Positions 44,876-58,824 of a stretch of DNA of 64,000 nucleotides are shown here, one piece after another. The DNA lies in contig CALNVZ010001433.1 in NCBI GenBank assembly GCA_940671915.1, forward strand, positions 552,073 to 616,072, written 5' to 3'. The DNA is from Paracentrotus lividus (taxonomy: Eukaryota > Echinodermata > Echinoidea > Camarodonta > Echinidae). The number at the start of each line of letters is the position of its first letter. Within the stretch, counting starts at the first letter, position 1. Made by a program: the position numbers and the translations under genes. Under the pieces are notes generated by a model, which was not told the origin of the DNA, did not search any database, and saw nothing but the letters and a program-made list of their open reading frames with translations.

Positions 44876-46291
44876 TCAGAGCCTGTTCAGTTCGTCCTTT
44901 GTGTGAATTTGTTTCTTTACACTCTTGCCATCCGTTGATTTTACAGAGATGATAATGCGTCCGCTTGTGGACCATGCTGCTAATATCTTACTGTTCTCTC
45001 GTTTGGTAGACATATATGCATCGTGGAGAAGTCGGCGGTTTTGTTCCGTTAGATCCTCACATATACTGAGGCCAGTGCTTTCATTATCATTCTGTTTAGT
45101 AGAAAGCTTGTCGGGTTGATACGAGGTGAACTTAACGATGATTGCCCGAGGTTTGATATCAGCGCCATCCAAGGGTGTAGGTTCAATACGTCTCTTCACT
45201 CGTGGACAACGGTCGATGTGTTCAGGTTTAGGTCGACCCCCAGATTCTCATTGGCGAACTTACAAACTGAAGATGTAGTTGTCTCATTGGTGATTCTTTT
45301 ATCAAGATTCTCACGCAGTTTCTCGAGAGTACTGCTCTTGATCGTTCATCGCACTTGGAGACTCTTTATCATGTCATTTTGAGTCTCAGATTGAGCTTTT
45401 AGGTTGTGTACCTCTTGCTTCTGATTTCTCTATCTTAGTTTCTAGGTCATGGATTTTTCCTTCTTTGTTCTTCCATTTTTGCAATTAGCCTTGAAACTCT
45501 TTGAACTTGTCATTCATTGTTTGTATTATGCATGTTTGACAGCAGCAAGAAAGTCTTCATCTCTTACAATCTCCTTTACAGGAAGTTTCAAACCTTTTTA
45601 GACATAGTTTGTTGTTTAGTAATGATTTCAGGCTCAGAGTCAGTCTGAATGTCATCATCTCGAGCAGACCCTTTGTAGTAGATTTAGCTCCTCTAGGCTT
45701 AACATTGTTTGTTGAAAGTCAATGGCTTTAATCCCAGAACGTTACAATAACCAGATTAAAATGAAGATCGATGAATATTACTAGTGGAGATAGGAGCAAA
45801 CTGTGTCACGTTTGTTGACTGTGAGAGTTTAAAACAAATTCAAAACAGATTAACAAACAAAACAGATTAATAAACAAATTTAAAACAGATTCTCACGCAG
45901 TTTCTCGAGAGTACTGCTCTTGATCGTTCATCGCACTTTGGAGACTCTTTATCATGTCATTTGAGTCTCAGATTGAGCTTTTAGGTTGTGTACCTCTTGC
46001 TCTGATTTCTCTATCTTAGTTTCTAGGTCATGGATTTTTCCTTCTTGTTCTTCCATTTTTGCAATTAGCCCTTGAAACTCTTTGAACTTGTCATTCATGT
46101 TTGTATTATTGCATGTTTGACAGCAGCAAGAAAGTCTTCATCTCTCACAATCTCCTTACAGGAAGTTTCAAACTTTTGGTTTTAGACATAGTTTGTTGTT
46201 TAGTAATGATTTCAGGCTCAGAGTCAGTCTGAATGTCATCATCTCGAGCAGACTCCTTTGTAGTAGATTTAGCTCCTCTAGGCTTAACCAT
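44876..46291 (-). pseudogene. LINE ORF1 with duplicated 5' part, left arm copy
   Basis: Two starts are present, at 46,291 and 45,705, both followed by the same ~430 bp (VKPRGAKSTTKESARDDD in the first). The last 107 codons (to 44,876) are open and encode the C-terminal part of an RRM-type ORF1 protein, with RRLLHDAYMSTKREN and KSVKKQIHTKDELNRL. Single-base indels break the frame upstream. In LINEs this protein binds RNA and forms the particle with ORF2. Confidence 0.8.
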
Positions 46292-46699
46292 TGTTTGTTG
46301 AAAGTCAATGGCTTTAATCCCAGAACGTTACAATAACCAGATTAAATGAAGATCGATGAATAGGGATTACTAGTGGAGATAGGAGCAAACTGTGTCACGT
46401 TTGTTGACTGTGAGAGTTTAAAACAACTTACATGAAAATGTAGCTGTGGGTCGGTACATAAAAATGGATTCAAAGTCACTGTTCCAGCACGATGAAAAGT
46501 GTCATGAAAGATGCATTAGAAAACAGTATGATCTCCATAATTTCCCAATCAGTAATTAGTCCTCCAGTAGAATTTCACATGGTTCCAAAATGGTGTACAG
46601 CAGTAAGAAAATCAGTAAATTGCAGCAAAGTTCAGAGCAACATATATATGGTTCAGAGCAGGTTTTCACACCTATATATAATCTTTATGTGAGACCTAA

Positions 46700-47240
46700 A
46701 GCTTTTTATCACCTCCTGCCTATAAAAACGATGCAGGCCTAAACATATTTTTCGTATTGACCCAGGGTGTTACATAACACACTCCAATACATATATATAT
46801 ATCCATAACATTATGTATTATATCACTGACCAATAACCTTTGTGGGCAATTTATCAAATACATTTACAAAATTAAATGTCGCACACAATCCCCCGCCTTT
46901 GCAATCAAGTGAGATTTAAAGCTTTGTTCATATGCACCACCCTCCTGACCATAAAAACGAGACAGGCCCAAACATACATCTCGTATTGGCCGAAGCTCTG
47001 AAGTAACACACACACATCATACATGTATCCATAACATATCCTTGACCAAATATCTTTTGTGTAAGGCAAATCGACAAACCAAACAAATTTTGCCCAATTA
47101 TGGTCGTTTTGCTAACTACCGCTTGGTAACAAAAATTCGGCCTCCTCGCCTCTGAAATCGAGTCAAGCTTGACATAGATTTTATATTGACTCGCGGAAGC
47201 TTTGCATCAAAAACACACTATGCCATTTATACTTTAGTAA
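46700..47240 (-). repeat. LINE 5' region: three divergent ~200 bp units, left arm
   Basis: Counterpart of 58,825-59,375. Each unit carries a CCTATAAAAACGATGCAGG- or CCATAAAAACGAGACAGG-like word and a TATTGACCCAGGG- or TATTGGCCGAAG-like word followed by ACACAC. Confidence 0.65.
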
Positions 47241-48470
47241 AACACAAATACAATTTTCACAATCATTGCTGTTAGGGTAATAGGAAAATCATGCATCAAC
47301 CAGCAATTTCCCTATGTTTTACTTCCTTGCTTAACTCTGTCTCTCAAACCTTGCCAGCAAGAGCTTGCTGTCCTGTAGGCTCTACATTGGCTCAACATTG
47401 AAGGGATGTGCCCCTTCCTATCATATTTTTGACGGCAGGCAAGTTAAGCATAGCAGTCAACTCGACTGCTTTTATCCAACTTGCCCTGAACATTTGCGTT
47501 CACCTCTAACATACTTCCAATATTAGCTTCAGCCAGGAATCCTCCTGTAAACGGCTCCCATAGAATTTGGTTCCTAAATAGTACCACTCCAGCACAAAAC
47601 TGGCACTATAGTAACAAGTCATCATGGCAGACTTGCTTCACTGTGCTATATGATCTATCAATGATATGCGCCAATAGGTTTAAGAAACCTCCTCCACGGC
47701 CAGGCTTCCACTCGGCTTAGTCAAACAGCACTCAATATCCAATGCCTTGCGCTGCGGTTCCGAAACCATAGCTCTGTTCTCTGCATGGCTCTGCAAAGAA
47801 ACAAAAGAGAAACCTGGCGCAATTCTGAGTTCGAAAGAATATCATTGAATTTGTCTTACATTGCTTTAGATGATTGTCAACAATTCGAGCCAATGCCACA
47901 ATTGACTCATAATAAATATGCACTTCAAAGTAACGCTCCATACTAGGTCACAGTTTTGCAAGCCTCTGCAAATTTACGCATTTCCTTTCATTTATCCATT
48001 TATTTATATCAAATCCTCAACAAACATACTTTATCCATCAAATCCCCTTAAAGGAAATTTTTTAATGCCATAATACCAAATTAAAGGCCTTTTCTTCCAA
48101 AGTGCCTAACTATAAGGCAAAGGATTCGTAATACGTTTTTAGATACGGGATAGAGCAAAAATTAGCCTAAAATATTCACTCGAATATGGTCTAGTATTAT
48201 TCGATTGTCCAAATGTAGGCTACAAGTTCCATCTAGACCTGTATTGACTGCAGCCATTGTGCCGAGTCCAAAGCCAAATTATTTACCACGTGACGTGGGA
48301 CTACATATTATAATGTATCATAATTTGAGACTTTCAATCTCTTTCACAACCAGCTCTTCTTTCCTACGATCATGCACATTGTAGTCCAAGCTTCCCAAAA
48401 CAATCGAATGAACATTATAACTGAACTCATTGTGAATAGAATACACCGTATCGACTTTGAACATAATTCT
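47241..48470. other. Left arm, non-coding
   Basis: No protein-like ORF that is kept in both arms. The right-arm counterpart (57,575-58,825) shows a 125-codon reverse ORF (58,385-58,762) that indels break here, so it is not under coding constraint. Confidence 0.5.
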
Positions 48471-48477
48471 ATCTTAA

Positions 48478-49397
48478 CCCTATCAAGACCAAGGTATTTT
48501 GATGGTTCATAGGCCCAAGGGGGCCATAATCTTTTATTTATTTGACCGATCGCTTTCATATTTGGCATGACAATAGAGCAACTCAAGCTCTACAATTTGG
48601 AACAACTAAAATTCTCAAGGTCATCATATGGGGGCGCTATTTTCACTTAAATAAAGAAATACATAGAAAAATGCACAAATTTGAATTAAATCATTTTAAC
48701 TCCCTAAAATCATGGTTTGAAGATGGGAACTGTTATAAATATGTTTAGTTTTAGGATTCATTCATTGTTCATTCTTCCATTTGAAATATTCAAGGTTGCC
48801 AAATGAGGGCGCTCTATGCTCTTAATAAGAAAAGTTTGATTTCACCAACAGAGGGCGTTTTTGTAATTAAGTGAAATAATTAAATATTGATTGTTTTTTG
48901 TACTAAATTTCACTATTTAGGCATGCAAAGTTAATGTATAATAAGCAATAATCATATTCTGTGAATTTCATTGGATAACTCATTTACAAAAATTAAAAAG
49001 TGAATAAATTGATATTTCACTATTTTCTATTATATTTATTGTTTTGGCGCCATTTTTAGTATAAAAAGAAACAAAAACAAAAGAAAAGATTGGTATTCAG
49101 TTTGGAATGTTTATTCAATTTATTTTGAATAAAGAAAACCTATTTATAACACAAAATATTGCTTAAAACTACGTATATCAAAAATGATCAAAAATTGGAT
49201 AAACATGGATAAACAAACATTTATGGTTGCCATGGCAACGAGGAATATCATATCCCCGCAAAATATATATCAAAATGTTCGTGAATAAATTTCAGGAAAA
49301 GTCACCAAGTTTGGGGGAAAATGAGCAAAGCGTATAGAAATGGCGTATAAAAGTTTGGTAGGGGGCACATTGTGCCCCCCCCCTGGTCTTGATAGGG
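48478..49397. mobile_element. TTAA-flanked element with CCCTATCAAGACC ends, left arm
   Basis: CCCTATCAAGACCAAGG at the left, inverted at the right (GGTCTTGATAGGG), both bordered by TTAA (48,474-48,477 and 49,398-49,401). TTAA duplications and a leading CCC are typical of piggyBac-type elements; Kolobok also uses TTAA. 920 bp with no transposase ORF. Confidence 0.85.
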
Positions 49398-49401
49398 TTA
49401 A

Positions 49402-51412
49402 GTGACAAGAAGCAATACCTTGCTTATTTGCCAAGTGAGCTGCAATTATTCACTTCCAATGAATTTCAGAATCATTCAGTACATTAGGCCTATATAGCCT
49501 ATATATCTAATTGTTTTAGATAGCGCTTAACAGCTGCTGGTTGATTGTCTTCTAATAATAATTTGCTTTGAGACAGTTAGCTTACCGGAATAAAGCGTTA
49601 ATTAACACTTTGTAACTACTAAAATGAACAAAAGGAAAATGTACTACGACTTGCCATAACTGTAGCTTAACTCGTCTTTCTCGTCTTCCCTCCGGGTTAT
49701 GGAAGCTAACATGTCTGAAATACTGGTGTGCAGAGCCTCACACTAAAGCGCTATAATCCAGTATCACCGGGTACAATTCATTGTTTATCCCGGTGATATA
49801 AATTCCAGTCCACCAAATACATGCACAACCACCAGCTAGCCACGTAATATCCATATCTCGAGCGCTATCATTCCGGAACATTTCGAAAGTTTTTCACTCA
49901 ACATATAAGCGTCCGTTCAGATTCAAACCACGACGAAGAATGATGCATTTTCGGCCGCTGTTGGTAAGCGTTGCAGAAATTAATGCGCACCATTCCAATT
50001 CGCATATGACCACCTGTTTACGCGGAAGCGTCAACAATGTGATACAATACCCGCGTATGTTACATTCCGGGCGCGCCAATGGTTCAATAGAACTGGGTCA
50101 ACAATGAATGCGTACATTGCATTCCTGGCGCCCCATTTCAACATGTAAACATGTTGATCAACCCGCATTTTATCAGCCATTTAATAAACCATTTTAAATC
50201 GTCTTTGACTCTTTGGCCCGTATTCTGTTACGGCGTTTAGAGCTGTACGGCAATTGACAATAGAATCGAACAATAGCACCGTACGAGAAAAAACTCCCAG
50301 CACGAAAAAACCTCCCAAACGTGTACAACTTCCGTACAGCTGGAAGTTTCTAGTGCACTGAAATGCATAAAGATAAAACCGGAAATCCATTGAAATAATG
50401 ACGCAACAATGATTGTTTGTAGCCGCTTTATCCTTTGAGTGCCGAGTGTTGTGCATTGTCGCTTATCATGCATTTTTATAAATATCACGTCCTATTCATT
50501 AACAATTCAGTGGCCTGGGATGGGAACAATTAACCAGGAGGTGGAAAGGGAGTTTTATTCTTTTGAATTAATCTCCTAAATAGCTCCACGAATTTTTTAT
50601 TTCACAAATGTGAAGTGTCCATATTTGGCGAAAAGCAATGAAACGTTGAATTTGATTCCGATATCACGCTACATGCATGCGCAAAGGTCTCACGTTAGGT
50701 GCATGCGCATCAATCTTTTTCTTATTACAATTTTTTTTTTTTCTTTCTCTCTTTTTTTTTTCCTTATTTGGGAGGGGCAAAAGTTGTATTAATGGGAAGG
50801 GGTAAAATATAAATTTTCCACTATTTAAATATTCAACTCTTTACAGAGCCATACACATAAACAATAAAACGTCAATGTTCATTAACAATATCCACTCGGC
50901 CTCGAAATCCCTACATCTATCAAATAATTATAAATAATATGGACCTTTGAAGAATGGTGGAATTTGTTTCCATTCTTTTTGTGTGTATTTTTTTGTACAT
51001 GTTGTATGTATGTGTGCTCGCTATATTTTGAATGGAACGGAAATTCTTTTATTGTGATGAAAAATGTAATCCATGCTTACCGAGGTATATTATCAAAGCA
51101 CGGATTATCTTTTCTTTGAGATGCTTAGCGGTTCCAGGTTATGGTTGACATAGCACAATGACAACGGACAAACGTTTCAGATTCAGGCGGAACCCATTGC
51201 CTGAACGAACTACTCGTTTAGTATTTTGAATCCAATTTGCTATAAGTAGTTGTTGCTATGACTGACAAACACGTTTTCTTGTCTCACATAGAGTGGGCCT
51301 ATTTTATGCCAAGTGCCATTAATAATTCAGTAGTCTTGAAGAAAACATTAGTTTACATTCTCAGTTGAAAATGATAATGGTGTTTCTCCTCTGTAGAAAT
51401 TATGGACGTATA
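49402..51412. other. Left arm, non-coding
   Basis: No gene recognised. A T/C-rich run is at 50,728-50,763. Includes the GGCCCGTATTCTGTTACGG word at 50,215. Confidence 0.5.
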
Positions 51413-52020
51413 TAGGTGGTATCTGACGTCGCGGAGATGTCTCTGAGACTCGAACACTCGGAGACGTCTCCGATAATTGTGTTATGTATCATCAGAGACG
51501 TCTCCACGACAGAAAAAAAAAAAACACACACATTCGTAAGCATGTTCTATTTTCCCACCATAAAGGTGGTATCTCACTTTGTCCCCGCGACTCGGATACT
51601 CCAGGACGTCTCCGACATATATATTTTTTTTTTTCTTGTCGCGAGCATTCGCGGCGATCCCGGGGAGACGGGGTGGACGTGCCCCCCCTCCTCGATTTTT
51701 ATGGGATCGTCCCCTTCGATTTTTAAAATTGAACATTTTATGTAGTGATTAGCTTGTGAAGCTAATAAGAGGTAAAATGTATGTCAAATAAGATGCTAAA
51801 TGTTATTTATAGGCAAAATTTCCGGCTCGCCTTTCGCGCTCGCAATCATTTTCATTAGTTTCTCCATAATGTGCGAAGTATGCGAATTTGAGTGTATTAT
51901 TTGTTCACTTTTGGGTGTTTCTGTCCCCCCCCCCCGCCTCCCCGTCGTGACATGAAATCGCCGCGCTTGTCGTGGAATATCTCGGAGACGTCTCTGAGAC
52001 GTTCTGCGCGACAAAAAAAA
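51413..52020. repeat. CGCGGAGACGTCTC word cluster with GGTGGTATCTSAC borders
   Basis: AGGTGGTATCTGACGTCGCGG at 51,413 and AGGTGGTATCTCAC at 51,565, followed by GGAGACGTCTCCGA-like words up to 52,010, and poly-A tracts. The same word family makes up the MITE at 28,537-28,695. The left arm of the large inverted repeat ends inside it, at 51,779. Confidence 0.6.
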
Positions 52021-54230
52021 AAAAACATCCAAAATCATTTCAAACCATTCTCAAATTAGTCTCAAACTAGTTCTAAATCCGTTTTCCAGTGTAATGACAA
52101 GTGACTTGCCACCATTAGTTTATTGTTGGTTTTTGCGTCAGTTGTCCTCTCTACAATATGTGATACGTCTTGTCGAAATGAGAAAGAAGTCGCAGATCAA
52201 GATCCGAGTAAATCGACAAACTAATAAAAAAGTCAAAATTTTGAGGAAATTGTTTGTGATTTTTTCTGGTTCTACCATGCTTCATCTTTGCTCTGTTAAA
52301 AAAATGATGAAAATGGTAACGGGAAGTGGTAAAAAAGCAGTTTTTCGGCGAGTGTTTTTTTCGGTCATAATTTTTTTTCCCGGACATACAAGCGAACGTC
52401 CACGCTCATTCCCCTCTCGTTTAGCTCCGTCCTTTAGCAACGCATGGCTTTGTCATGTGATGTGTGATTTCAACTGGATTTTGTTTCGTTTTTTGTGAGC
52501 GAATAGCGAACTAAAAATGCGTGCGATGCCACAACCTGCTGTGAATAAAGCTGTTCATCCGGATAGCGGAGCACGCCAAACGAATGTCAAATCTAACAAT
52601 CGGGTGGGAGAGGGGGGGGGTTATGTGGGGAAAAGCTACTTATTGCTTGACTTAGCTATCTGGATCCAAATGAATGTTAATTTCAGCATTTTATTTTAAG
52701 GGCCGCGAATCTGTTGTCCTGATGGGAAATTAAAACCTCCCTATTAACAAATTTGGTTCCATCAGGGAAACATAGAGCATACAAAAGAGGTGACGTGATA
52801 ATACTTCTGATACAAGTATTTAGGTTAAAGTCTTCTGCAGTTTATTTTACAAAAATACGTGTTTAAGAAAGTAGCGTTTTACTAAACACGACGAAACAAA
52901 ATACGATTTACTCTTAAAATAATTCATTTCTAAAAATTATTAAGATCTTCTTATTACTGGTAACAGGTTTGATCAATAAAAGACGAGATCGAGCAAATCA
53001 TTTACGTTTTATTTTCATTGTCTTAAGCTAACCTAGCCACCATAAAACGTGATCAGAGAAATTCTAAATACATTCGTGAGGCGCAAATATTTCTCAAGTT
53101 AAAACATTTTGGAGGCTTATCTCTATCATATACTTATTCAAAGAATATAAACAAAATGCATAAACCCTGTACAAGAATAATTAGTTTATAGACCATTATT
53201 ATGTTCGAAATTTCCAACAGAGTTCAGATCAAAATGACTCGCTTTATAATGAGTAAGAGTATACGCGATTGACATTCAAAGAACGCACGCAAACATCGGA
53301 ATAAAACCCCCAAAAGGTTTTTAAAATAGTTTTGTTTCTAACTAATTTAGTGCCAGGATTGGTAAACACTTTCTTAAAAGAGCGGACTTTTCTTAAACAA
53401 TTAGAAAGAACATGACGTTTTTATTTATTTGACGAAGATATAAAACAACTAACCAAATTTAGTTTCTTTTTTTTGAGAAGATTGAATGTTATTTAGACAA
53501 CATCGCTTGCTGCGTTTTGCCTCGATCATGCGTGACGGACGAGTATTGTTCTCTGTATACCTGAATGCAGCCTCCTCATTGGTCAATCGTTTCACCTTTG
53601 TAACAAGTGGTTGCTAGGGCATTTCGGTGAGTAGAGCGGTGACAAAATGGGCTTATTTTTCTGGCTCGGAGTCAAACGGAAGTCAAACTTGCGCAGACGT
53701 TTTTCTCTTGATTTTGATTCTAAGAAGACAAATCTCCTCGCGTTCAGAGGCTAATATCTCCACTTCTATTTACTCTTTACAGTCGGGTTATATATCAAAT
53801 TCAAGGCAATGAATCAGAGATCAATAATTTCAAATAAAATGGATTTCAAAAATTGCGACTAGTCTCTCCTTTCGACGTGACGCATCACATATGTCAGGTC
53901 AAACTAACACTTCAATCGTGTCGGAAAATGTCATTTTTGATGATTAACATGCAATTAATCTAATCGTTGTGGACAGTTCTATAATGCACCTAATTCTTAA
54001 ACAAAGTTTTAACAAACCTTTAACTTCAAGTTAACGAGAAACTAGATAAATTAGCTTCCTCCGACATAAAACTCGCAAAGCTATATCAAATTCTAAACCA
54101 CCTATGCCCCTAGTTTAGAATTCTTTACAAATGTTTGTACAATTCGATCCCGAATGACGTCATCCGAATCTACTTTCGTACGATTGAGGCGCACGCTTCA
54201 CTGACGTTTCATAGAGGAAGCGTGCCAAAT
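51780..54230. other. Single-copy spacer of the large inverted repeat
   Basis: 2.45 kb with no inverted counterpart on the other side of the gap. A 134-codon ORF at 52,094-52,498 (+) is Lys/Arg- and Phe-rich and shows no domain I recognise. No other feature after 52,020. Confidence 0.6.
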
Positions 54231-54255
54231 NNNNNNNNNNNNNNNNNNNNNNNNN
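54231..54255. other. Assembly gap (25 N)
   Basis: Twenty-five N bases. The base after the gap is the first base of the right arm of the large inverted repeat, so the junction between spacer and right arm is not supported by continuous sequence. Confidence 0.99.
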
Positions 54256-56635
54256 CATTTTACCTCTTTATTAGCTTCACAAGCTAATCACTACATAAAA
54301 ATTGTTCAATTTTAAAAATCGAAGGGGGACGATCCCCCATAAAAATCGAGGGAGGGGGGGCACGTCCACCCCCGTCTCCCCGGGATCGCCGCGAATGCTC
54401 GCGACAGAAAAAAAAAAAATATATATGTCGGAGACGTCCTGGAGTATCCGAGTCGCGGGGACAAAGTGAGATACCACCTTTATGGTGGGAAAATAGAACA
54501 TGCTTACGAATGTGTGTGTTTTTTTTTTCTGTCGTGGAGACGTCTCTGATGATACATAACACAATTATCGGAGACGTCTCCGAGTGTTCGAGTCTCAGAG
54601 ACATCTCCGCGACGTCAGATACCACCTATATACGTCCATAATTTCTACAGAGGAGAAAAACACCATTATCATTTTCAACTGAGAATGTAAACTAATGTTT
54701 TCTTTCAAGACTACTGAATTATTAATGGCACTTGGCATAAAATAGGCCCACTCTATGTGAGACAAGAAACGTGTTTGTCAGTCATAGCAACAACTACTTA
54801 TGCAAATTGGATTCAAAATACTAAACGAGTAGTTCGTTCAGGCAATTGGTTCCGCCCTGAATCTGAAACGTTTGTCCGTTGTCATTGTGCTATGTCAACC
54901 ATAACCTGGAACCGCTAGATTCAAGAAAAGATAATCGTGCTTTGATAATATACCCTCGGTAAGCATGGATTACATTTTTCATCACAATAAAAGAATTTCC
55001 CGTTCCATTTCAAATATAGCGAGACAACATACATAAACATGTACAAAATACACACAAAAAGATGGAAACAAATTCCACCATTCTTCAAAGGTCCATATTA
55101 TTTATAATTATTTGATAGATGTAGGGATTTTCGAGGCCGAGTGGAATTGTTAATGAACATTTGACGTTTATTGTGTTATGTGTATGGCTCTGTAAAGAAG
55201 TTGAATATTTAAATAGTGGAAAATTTATATTTACCCCTTCCCATTATAACAACTTTTGCCCCTCCCAAATAAGGAAAAAAAAAAGAGAAGAAAAAAAAAA
55301 ATTGTAATAAGAAAAGATTGATGCGCATGCACACTCACGTGAGAACCTTTGCGCATGCATGAGCGTGAATATCGTAATCAAATTCACGTTTCATTGCTTT
55401 CGCCAATATGGACACTCACATTTGTGAAATAAAAAATTCGTGGAGCTATTTAGGAGATTAATTCAAAAGAATAAAACTCCCTTCCACCCCCTGGTTAATT
55501 TCTTCCATCCATCAAGGCCCACTGAATTGTTAATGAATAGGACGTGATATTTTAAAAATGCAATGATAAGCGACAATGCCAACACTCGGCACTCAAAGGA
55601 TAAAGCGGCTACAAACAATCATTGGTTGCTCATTATTTCAATGGATTCGGTTTTAATCTTTATGCATTTCAGTGCACTAGAAACTCCCGCTGTACGGAAG
55701 TTGTAACCGTTGGGGGTTTTTTTCGTGCTGGGAGTTTTTTCTCGTACGGTGCTATTGTTCGATTCTATTGTCAATTGCCGTACAGCTCTAAACGCCGTAA
55801 CAGAATACGGGCCAAAGAGTCAAAGACGATTTAAAATGGTTTATTAAATGGCTGATAAAATGCGGGTTGATCAACATGTTTACATGTTGAAATGGGGCGC
55901 CAGGAATGCAATGTACGCATTCATTGTTGACCCAGTTCTATTGAACCATTGGCGCGCCCGGAATGTAACATACGCGGGTATTGTATCACATTGTTGACGC
56001 TTCCGCGTAAACAGGTGGTCATATGCGAATTGGAATGTGCGCATTAATTTCTGCAACGCTTACCAACAGCGGCCGAAAATGCATCATTCTTCGTCGTGGT
56101 TTGAATCTGAACGGACGCTTATATGTTTGAGTGAAAAACTTTCGAAATGTTTCCGGAATGATAGCGCTCGAGATATGGATATTACGTGGCTAGCTGGTGG
56201 TTGTGCATGTATTTGGTGGACTGGAATTTATATCACCGGGATAAACAATGAATTGTACCCGGTGATACTGGATTATAGCGCTTTAGTGTGAGGCTCTGCA
56301 CACCAGTATTTCAGACATGTTAGCTTCCATAACCCGGAGGGAAAGACGAGAAAGACGAGTTAAGCTACAGTTATGGCAAGTCGTAGTACATTTTCCTTTT
56401 GTTCATTTTAGTAGTTACAAAGTGTTAATTAACGCTTTATTCCGGTAAGCTAACTGTCTCAAAGCAAATTATTATTAGAAGACAATCAACCAGCAGCTGT
56501 TAAGCGCTATCTAAAAACAATTAGATATATAGGCTATATAGGCCTAATGTACTGAATGATTCTGAAATTCATTGGAAGTGAATAATTGCAGCTCACTTGG
56601 CCAAATAAGCAAGGTATTTGCTTCTTGTCACTTAA

Positions 56636-57565
56636 CCCTATCAAGACCAGGGGGGGGGGCACAATGTGCCCCCTACCAAACTTTTATACGCCATTTCTAT
56701 ACGCTTTGCTCATTTTCCCCCAAACTTGGTGACTTTTCCTGAAATTTATTCACGAACATTTTGATATATATTTTGCGGGGATATGATATTCCTCGTTGCC
56801 ATGGCAACCATAAATGTTTGTTTATCCATGTTTATCCAATTTTTGATCATTTTTGATATACGTAGTTTTAAGCAATATTTTGGTGTTATAAATAGGTTTT
56901 CTTTATTCAAAATAAATTGAATAAACATTCCAAACTGAATACCAATCTTTTTCTTTTGTTTTTGTTTCTTTTTATACTAAAAATGGCGCCAAAACAATAA
57001 ATATAATAGAAAATAGTGAAATATCAATTTATTCACATTTTTAATTTTTGTAAATGAGTTTATCCAATGAAATTCACAGAATATGATTATTGCTTATTAT
57101 ACATTAACTTTGCATGCCTAAATAGTGAAATTTAGTACAAAAACAATCAATATTTAATTATTTCACTTAATTACCAAAAACGCCCTCTGTTGGTGAAATC
57201 AAACTTTTCTTATTTAAGAGCATAGAGCGCCCTCATTTGGCAACCTTGAATATTTCAAATGGAAGAATGAACAATGAATGAATCCTAAAACTAAAACATA
57301 TTTATAACAGTTTCCATCTTCAAACCATGATTTTAGGGAGTTAAAATGATTTAATTCAAATTTTGTGCATTTTTCTATGTATTTCTTTATTTAAGTGAAA
57401 ATAGCGCCCCCATATGATGACCTTGAGAAATTTTAGTTGTTCCAAATTGTAGAGCTTGAGTTGCTCTATTGTCATGCCAAATATGAAAGCGATCGGTCAA
57501 ATAATAAAAAGATTATGGCCCCCCTTGGGCCTATGAACCATCAAAATACCTTGGTCTTGATAGGG
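56636..57565. mobile_element. TTAA-flanked element with CCCTATCAAGACC ends, right arm
   Basis: Inverse copy of 48,478-49,397, 930 bp, with TTAA at 56,632-56,635 and 57,566-57,569. Its presence at the same place in both arms shows it was inserted before the arms separated, or that the arms are alleles. Confidence 0.85.
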
Positions 57566-58824
57566 TTAAGATAGACATGTATGCCAAAAGCTGATACGGT
57601 GTATTCTATTCACAATGAGTTCAGTTATAATGTTCATTCGATTGTTTTGGGAAGCTTGGACTACAATGTGCATGATCGTAGGAAAGAAGAGCTGGTTGTG
57701 AAAGAGATTGAAAGTCTCAAATTATGATACATTATAATATGTAGTCCCACGTCACGTGGTAAATAATTTGGCTTTGGACTCGGCACAATGGCTGCAGTCA
57801 ATACAGGTCTAGATGGAACTTGTAGCCTACATTTGGACAATCGAATAATACTAGACCATATTCGAGTGAATATTTTAGGCTAATTTTTGCTCTATCCCGT
57901 ATCTAAAAACGTATTACGAATCCTTTGCCTTATAGTTAGGCACTTTGGAAGAAAAGGCCTTTAATTTGGTATTATGGCATTAAAAAATTTCCTTTAAGGG
58001 GATTTGATGGATAAAGTATGTTTGTTGAGGATTTGATATAAAATAAATGGATAAATGAAAGGAAATGCGTAAATTTGCAGAGGCTTGCAAAACTGTGACC
58101 TAGTATGGAGCGTTACTTTGTAAGTGCATATTTTATTATGAGTCAATTGTGGCATTGGCTCGAATTGTTGACAATCATCTAAAGCAATGTAAGACAAATT
58201 CAATGATATTCTTTCGAACTCAGAATTGCGCCCAGGTTTCTCTTTTGTTTCTTTGCAGAGCCATGCAGAGAACAGAGCTATGGTTTCGGAACCCAGCGCA
58301 AGGCATTGGATATTGAGTGCTGGTTTGACTAAGCCGAGTGGAAGCCTGGCCGTGGAGGAGGTTTCTTAAACCTATTGGCGCATATCATTGATAGATCATA
58401 TAGCACAGTGAAGCAAGTCTGCCATGATGACTTGTTACTATAGTGCCAGTTTGTGCTGGAGTGGTACTATTTAGGAACCAAATTCTATGGGAGCCGTTTA
58501 CAGGAGGATTCCTGGCTGAAGCTAATATTGGAAGTATGTAGAGGTGAACGCAAATGTTCAGGGCAAGTTGGATAAAAAGCAGTCGAGTTGAACTGCTATG
58601 CTTAACTTGCCTGCCGTCAAAAAATATGATTAGGAAGGGGCACATCCCTTCAATGTTGAGCCAAATGGTAGAGCCTACAGGACAGCAAGCTCTTGCTGGC
58701 AAGGTTTGAGAGACAGAGTTAAGCAAGGAAGTAAAACATAGGGAAATTGCTGGTTGATGCATGATTTTCCTATTACCCTAACAGCAATGATTGTTGAAAA
58801 TTGTATTTGTGTTTTACTAAAGTA

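Larger units (their letters stand above)
42061..51779. repeat. Left arm of a ~9.7 kb inverted repeat
   Basis: Reads as the reverse complement of 54,256-64,000 along its length. Checked anchors include 42,061-42,120 with 63,940-64,000; 43,610-43,650 with 62,400-62,475; 44,343-44,362 with 61,717; 48,478-49,397 with 56,636-57,565; 50,170-50,240 with 55,790-55,860; and 51,738-51,779 with 54,256-54,297. The arms differ by many single-base indels and substitutions. The outer limit is unknown because the window ends inside the right arm. Confidence 0.93.

Noticed and set aside
52094..52498. 134-codon ORF in the spacer of the large inverted repeat
   Set aside because: No domain, signal peptide or codon pattern to support it; composition follows AT-rich DNA.
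58385..58762. 125-codon reverse ORF in the right arm
   Set aside because: The other arm carries the same DNA with frame-breaking indels, so there is no sign of coding constraint.
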